64,000 bases of DNA from Chloroflexota bacterium. Lineage in GTDB: Bacteria; Chloroflexota; Anaerolineae; Aggregatilineales; Phototrophicaceae. Under the pieces are notes generated by a model. It did no database searches, had not been told where the DNA came from, and saw only the letters and a list, made by a program, of their open reading frames with translations. Position 1 is the first letter of the stretch, and each line of letters begins with the position of its first letter. Of this stretch, positions 59,911 through 64,000 are shown piece after piece. The position numbers and the translations under genes are program-made. The DNA is taken from the NCBI GenBank assembly GCA_026706395.1, contig JAPOYU010000064.1, positions 13,275-77,274 on the forward strand, given 5' to 3'.

Positions 59911-62310
59911 TCAATGGCGAACGCGAATAGCGCCGAGCACTATGGTATCGTTCTGCGCGCCTTCCACATTGGTCAGGACATCGTAACGGATCGCGAAGGG
60001 CAACTCGTACCAGCCGGTCAATACAAGATACTCGCCGTCGGACAACTTGCTTGTATCCAGTTTCAGGGTCTCCGTCATTTCGCTGCCAGCGGCGATCTCG
60101 CCAAATGAGTGGTCATCGGGACGGTCAGTCACCGGCAACCCACTCTCATCGAGGACGTGCACAAAGCGGACGTCGTCGTTGCTTCGATCGGCTTCAAAGC
60201 GCCACCACAGACGAATGGCGACCTCATCCCCAAACTGTTTGGGCAGGTAATAACCCGCAAGCTCTATGCCATCGGCGAGGCGAACGGGATCGTAGATAGC
60301 GCCATTTGTCAAGATTTGCGTGTCGACGCTTTCGACAGTCACGCCTTGGCAAAGCAGGAGCTCGGTATCGATGCGTTCCGGGCATGGCGGGTCGAGGGCG
60401 ATGCGGAAGGTATGGTAGCCATCACGGGCGATTGGAAGAGGAATCGAGACCGGAATCCGGCCGTTTACTTGCAAAGTTTGCAGCGGCGCGCCATTTAGCG
60501 AAAAGTGTACGCGCCGGTTGACCGCCTCCAATACTGCGCTGAGTTCCATCCAACCCGGCTGTTCCTTGTAAATGTAAGTCACATGAGACTGTCCATCCCA
60601 CATTGTGGAATGCAGTTTTGGCACGCGGTCCGGGATGAAGGGGGTCTCGAACAGGGCGTAGCGCTGATCTTCGTAGAATGGTTCGCCCAGCCACTGTCGC
60701 GCTCGCGGCAAAAGCCCGGGCTGCCCGCTTTCCAATGCGCGAACCTTGTTGACGATAACCACATCGGCATGCGCGCCATTTAACAGCGGAGGGCGAAAAC
60801 TGGCCAGCAGTCCGAGCTTGGCCGGATCAACCGGTGTGATGCGGGTATCCTGCCCCGCGATCAAAGGTTTATTATGGGCGGTCTGCAGATACATAGACTC
60901 TTTCGCCGCCAGCAAATTGTCATAGGGCGCATTGTAAATGGCGCGTATATCTCGCCGTCCTCGCAAGTGATGGATGGCGTGGGGAATCTCTGCCGGCACG
61001 GTAGGGAACTGGGCAAACAGCTTATAGTCTTCGACCAGCAGGACGACGCAGAGGATAGCGAATGCCATACGAGCGTAAGGGTGTCGCCTGGCTAACAATC
61101 GGCTGGACCAGACCTCCGACGCGCCATAGCCGGTCAAGAGCGCGAACATCGCCGTGAAGAGGAACATAAACCGGCCCGGCGCGCGCGCCAGTTCAAATAT
61201 CGGCAGGTCCATGATAAGGGCGAAAGGCAGCGGCAGGACCGCGTCATAGCCCGCAATTTTCGCCGTAAATGCTTGGTCATAGACCTTGAGAACTGGACCC
61301 AAAGCCAGCAGCCAGGCTGCAAAGGCGACAAATAGCCACCAGCGCGCGGCGCGCCGACGCATGATGCCGACAATCGCCAAAACACCGCCAACAACCCCGA
61401 TGTAGCTGGAGCCTTCGCCCAGATTGGTACCCAAAACCTGTGCCGAATGCCGGGCGATATCGGCCCAGAAGGGATTGGCAAAGGAGGGCGAAACGAGGCC
61501 AAGCAGGTCAATGCTGTAGCGCAGGTAGCCCCCGGCCGAGGTGATGCGCGACGCGCTCAGCGTTGAAGCAAGTATTGGCGAGAGAAATAGCAGCAACAGC
61601 AAGCAGCCGACGGCAACCATGCCGGCGCAGCGAGCCAGGCCGACATAGTCGCGGCGATAGATGCGCGCGATCATGAAGAGCGCGGTGAATGGCGCCAGCG
61701 CGTAAATGAGCTGCATGGTGTGGCCCATGGCGGCAAACAGGAAGAATAGCAGCGCAATTAGATAGCGGCGCGCGCCGCCATAATCAGCGTAGTCAAAGAG
61801 GAAGATGATGAACAGCGGCAGTGGCCACTGCACCAGCAAGCCGAGGTGCCCGTCAAAGAGGTGCCCCTGCATCATCGGGAAGACCATGTAGACCAGACCG
61901 GCGAGAAACGGCGGGAAACTGTCCTCAGTGGGCAGCCAGCGCCGAGCCAGCAGAAACAGCGACAGGCCGTTCATGCAAAACGTAAGAATGACGCCAAGGT
62001 TGTAGGCTGCGGCGAGCGGCATCACATAGGCGAATAGCCAAAAGGGAAAGAACTGCAGAGGATAAGCCCAAAGTTGAACCGCGGCGAAGCCTTCCGGATA
62101 GCCCAGCAGGGACTGCCTAAGAATGTCTTCGCCATTTTGCGCCACTGTCTTGTACCACCAGATGTGACGCGCCATCTCATAGACATCACCGGTTTCGCCG
62201 CCAAGGAAGCGGGTCGAAATCGAGCCGAGGACAGGCGATGCCAAATAGACTGCAACCAGCAGGTATGCCAGGGCAGGCAACGCAAGTCGGTGGTCAAGAC
62301 GTCTCAACAA
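59911..62310 (-). CDS. Polytopic membrane protein, GT-C glycosyltransferase-like (large)
   Basis: A 799-residue integral membrane protein with about a dozen hydrophobic segments over residues 10-440, then soluble domains. The first outer loop (SPVLGSISTRFLGGETGDVYEMARHIWW) holds an acidic GDVYE segment of the kind seen in GT-C enzymes, so a polyprenyl-phosphate-sugar glycosyltransferase activity is possible. The C-terminal beta domain (ELAGYYLPKQFGDEVAIRLWWRFEADRSNDD onward) resembles that of the 675-residue protein at 3785-5812, so the two belong to one family. The start codon ATG at 62310 has no clear ribosome site. Confidence 0.72.
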   Translation of the reverse strand: MLRRLDHRLALPALAYLLVAVYLASPVLGSISTRFLGGETGDVYEMARHIWWYKTVAQNGEDILRQSLLGYPEGFAAVQLWAYPLQFFPFWLFAYVMPLAAAYNLGVILTFCMNGLSLFLLARRWLPTEDSFPPFLAGLVYMVFPMMQGHLFDGHLGLLVQWPLPLFIIFLFDYADYGGARRYLIALLFFLFAAMGHTMQLIYALAPFTALFMIARIYRRDYVGLARCAGMVAVGCLLLLLFLSPILASTLSASRITSAGGYLRYSIDLLGLVSPSFANPFWADIARHSAQVLGTNLGEGSSYIGVVGGVLAIVGIMRRRAARWWLFVAFAAWLLALGPVLKVYDQAFTAKIAGYDAVLPLPFALIMDLPIFELARAPGRFMFLFTAMFALLTGYGASEVWSSRLLARRHPYARMAFAILCVVLLVEDYKLFAQFPTVPAEIPHAIHHLRGRRDIRAIYNAPYDNLLAAKESMYLQTAHNKPLIAGQDTRITPVDPAKLGLLASFRPPLLNGAHADVVIVNKVRALESGQPGLLPRARQWLGEPFYEDQRYALFETPFIPDRVPKLHSTMWDGQSHVTYIYKEQPGWMELSAVLEAVNRRVHFSLNGAPLQTLQVNGRIPVSIPLPIARDGYHTFRIALDPPCPERIDTELLLCQGVTVESVDTQILTNGAIYDPVRLADGIELAGYYLPKQFGDEVAIRLWWRFEADRSNDDVRFVHVLDESGLPVTDRPDDHSFGEIAAGSEMTETLKLDTSKLSDGEYLVLTGWYELPFAIRYDVLTNVEGAQNDTIVLGAIRVRH

Positions 62311-62392
62311 TAGTCACCTTCAGCGGGGGCATTGGACGCAGGCTAATACACAATTTCGACCTCGCCTTTGCTTTGGACAAATTCATGAGCGC

Positions 62393-62893
62393 TCAGTCGA
62401 TGGCTTCGGCCGATAACAGCAGGCGGGCATGAGCGCTGCGATAGATCCGATAAGACGCCTCATGCCGGAAGCTCAGAAAAACTTCGCGAGTCACATGGAG
62501 GCTGCTGCCGCCGATGCGGATGAGATAATTGTCGCCTTGCCGCCCCCGGCGCAAGACACGCTCTACATCCCCGGCCAGCACCTCAATACTTCCAGCGCGC
62601 AGATCACTGCCCAGGCGCATGAATGCCCGCCCCATGACGCCGAGCAGGATTGAATTGACCACGATCAATGCAAGACCCGCCAAATCAAGAATCTGATTCT
62701 GATTACGCTGGCCGGCGTAGATCAGGCCGGTGGCCAGAATAACAAGAGTGAAGAAGAGCATCGCCGCGATTGCGCACTGCCGCCGCTGCGACCGTTTCAT
62801 GCGCTCCACCTGTGCCCGGCTAAGCTCGCCCAAGCGGTTCGCCTGCAGATCGGCTTCATTAAAGCGCATCGCTCGCATCAAGGCGCTGGTCAT
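62393..62893 (-). CDS. Two-TM protein of unknown function, coupled to MscS gene
   Basis: A 166-residue protein. Two hydrophobic helices lie near residues 43-85 (CAIAAMLFFTLVILATGLIYAG and ILDLAGLALIVVNSILLGVMG). A C-terminal soluble beta domain follows (SIEVLAGDVERVLRRGRQGDNYLIRIGG to YRIYRSAHARLLLSAEAID). I recognise the pattern from uncharacterised Chloroflexota proteins but have no function. The start overlaps the stop of the MscS gene by ATGA, so translation is coupled and a link to the channel is plausible. Confidence 0.65.
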   Translation of the reverse strand: MTSALMRAMRFNEADLQANRLGELSRAQVERMKRSQRRQCAIAAMLFFTLVILATGLIYAGQRNQNQILDLAGLALIVVNSILLGVMGRAFMRLGSDLRAGSIEVLAGDVERVLRRGRQGDNYLIRIGGSSLHVTREVFLSFRHEASYRIYRSAHARLLLSAEAID

Positions 62894-64000
62894 CGTCCGG
62901 CCGATCCTTGCGCCTCATCCGGTTCCGCCTCTGTCTGCGCTTGCGCCACTTCCATCCGCCCCTCAAGTGACTGCGGTGACGAATTAGTCTCAGGAGTCGA
63001 TTCGATATAGACCGATTGGCTGGGGAAGGCGAATTCGATGCCGAGCCGCTCGACTATTCCCATGATCTCGAGGAATACGGCTTCCTTCCGCGCGGTGAAC
63101 TCTTTCCAGTCAGTGAGCAGCACCTGGGCGATCACGCGCACGTTAAGCGAGCTGGAATCGAAGTCGACAAAGTGGGCGATTACCGACTCCGGGTCGACAT
63201 CGTCAGTGTTCTGCAGCAATTCGCGGATCTCGATCAGAGCCTGGCGCATTTGCTCGGCTGTGGTGCTGTAGGTGAAGGTCAAGGTTACATCGAGCCGGCG
63301 CTTTTCCATGCGTGACCAATTCAGGACCACGGCGTCTGTCAATTGATTGTTGGGCACGGTAAGCAAAGCTTGATCGAGCTGACGTACACGCGTAGAGCGG
63401 ACGCCAACGGACTCGACTACGCCGGACAGAGCAGGTGTGCGGATAAAGTCTCCAACTTTGAACGGATTATCCGAGACAATCGCCGCGAAGCCGAACATAT
63501 TGCTGACCGTATTCTGCGAAGCGAGCGAGATGCCAATGCCAACCACGCCGAATGAGGCGATCAAGGCAGCGACATCGAAGTTCAGCTCTTGCAGGACGAA
63601 GATGGCGCCCAGGGCGATGATGAAGAATTTGACCAGGGTATTGAGAAAGGGCAGCAGGCGTTCAGGTATCGCCCAGCCGGTGACGCGGGCAAAGGCGGCC
63701 GGACGCAGCGTGACAACCTCAAACCAGCGGACAATGGCGAAGAACATGGCGCTGATCAGCAGGGCGCGGCCGATCGTCAAGGCAATCTGCTTGACTTCGA
63801 TATCGAAGGCGAAAAGAAATGTGACCAGGATGAGGGAGAAACCGACCACCGCGAGCCGCAAGGGAGAGACGCTGGCTTCCAACAGGCGGTCATCAATGTC
63901 GCTGTCAGAGCGGCGGACGAGCAGGCGCAAGGGACCCCGCAGAATAGCTGTGAGCATCACTCGCAGCAGGAGTATCAGTATTAGTGCGACCACAAAGGGC
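62890..64000 (-). CDS. MscS-family mechanosensitive channel (5' end probably outside window)
   Basis: Small-conductance mechanosensitive channel homologue, at least 367 residues. Three or more hydrophobic segments are followed by the MscS signature GVVGIGISLASQNTVSNMFGFAAIVSDNPFKVGDFI (pore helix and beta domain start), the beta domain (VESVGVRSTRVRQLDQALLTVPNNQL) and the alpha/beta C-terminal domain. A GTG at 63993 could be the start, but the frame is open to the window edge, so the gene may begin outside. The C-terminus has a short extension rich in Glu/Gln/Ala. Confidence 0.9.
   Translation of the reverse strand, partial: PFVVALILILLLRVMLTAILRGPLRLLVRRSDSDIDDRLLEASVSPLRLAVVGFSLILVTFLFAFDIEVKQIALTIGRALLISAMFFAIVRWFEVVTLRPAAFARVTGWAIPERLLPFLNTLVKFFIIALGAIFVLQELNFDVAALIASFGVVGIGISLASQNTVSNMFGFAAIVSDNPFKVGDFIRTPALSGVVESVGVRSTRVRQLDQALLTVPNNQLTDAVVLNWSRMEKRRLDVTLTFTYSTTAEQMRQALIEIRELLQNTDDVDPESVIAHFVDFDSSSLNVRVIAQVLLTDWKEFTARKEAVFLEIMGIVERLGIEFAFPSQSVYIESTPETNSSPQSLEGRMEVAQAQTEAEPDEAQGSAGR

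Overview
The window reads as part of a chromosome of a mesophilic member of Chloroflexota, most likely an Anaerolineae-type lineage. This is an inference from gene style, not from a marker gene. The signs are GC-rich coding sequence, many TTG and GTG starts, a BTAD-type regulator, secreted proteins with bacterial SH3 (SH3b) domains and Thr/Pro-rich linkers, a CgeB-type glycosyltransferase, a UMF1 transporter, DUF3179, and dense coding with short or overlapping junctions. There is no rRNA, CRISPR array, prophage or insertion sequence. One tRNA, tRNA-Gln(TTG), is present.

Layout. 1-5.8 kb: 5'-truncated GH78 alpha-L-rhamnosidase, an SH3b lipoprotein, and a GT-C-like membrane protein. 5.9-12 kb: UMF1/Atg22-type transporter, PrxQ peroxiredoxin, homoserine dehydrogenase, a PspA/IM30 gene with a coiled-coil membrane partner, and a VOC protein. 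12-16.7 kb: amino-acid ABC permease with a fused tandem-duplicated substrate-binding protein, an FAD amine oxidase and an orphan OmpR-type regulator. 16.9-20.1 kb: galactonate-dehydratase-type enzyme, a Kef-type antiporter followed by a PII-like protein, and tRNA-Gln. 20.1-23.5 kb: a tight minus-strand operon of M20D amidohydrolase, PLP aminotransferase and 2-oxoglutarate/Fe(II) dioxygenase. 23.6-28.3 kb: a minus-strand operon of small membrane protein, SelA, M24 peptidase and an FprA-like flavoprotein, ending in a strong terminator. 28.4-36 kb: BTAD regulator, cyclophilin, TetR with an NBD-less ABC membrane protein, ALDH16-type double aldehyde dehydrogenase, and an M20 N-carbamoylase/allantoate-amidohydrolase homologue.

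36.3-45.3 kb: exonuclease III, then four adjacent minus-strand genes with a T5orf172/GIY-YIG-like domain that has lost its catalytic residues and is tied to membrane segments (one is fused to SH3b domains). A set of unknown and secreted plus-strand proteins follows. 45.5-49.6 kb: polyphosphate kinase, a small membrane protein, and a D12-class adenine methylase broken at a 12-nt poly-G run. 49.6-54.1 kb: E1alpha-E1beta-E2 of a 2-oxoacid dehydrogenase complex plus a glycosyltransferase. 54.2-58 kb: two further T5orf172 proteins that keep the catalytic pattern, an enoyl-CoA hydratase, and four tandem paralogous glycine-zipper hairpin proteins. 58-64 kb: DUF3179 protein, a second GT-C-like membrane protein, an unknown two-TM protein and an MscS channel cut by the window edge.

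The part least explained by known systems is the T5orf172 family (six members in two clusters) with its membrane anchors, SH3b fusion and neighbouring glycine-zipper cassette. Other points worth a look are the PII-like/Kef pair, the amidohydrolase-aminotransferase-dioxygenase operon, the poly-G methylase and the tandem binding protein.
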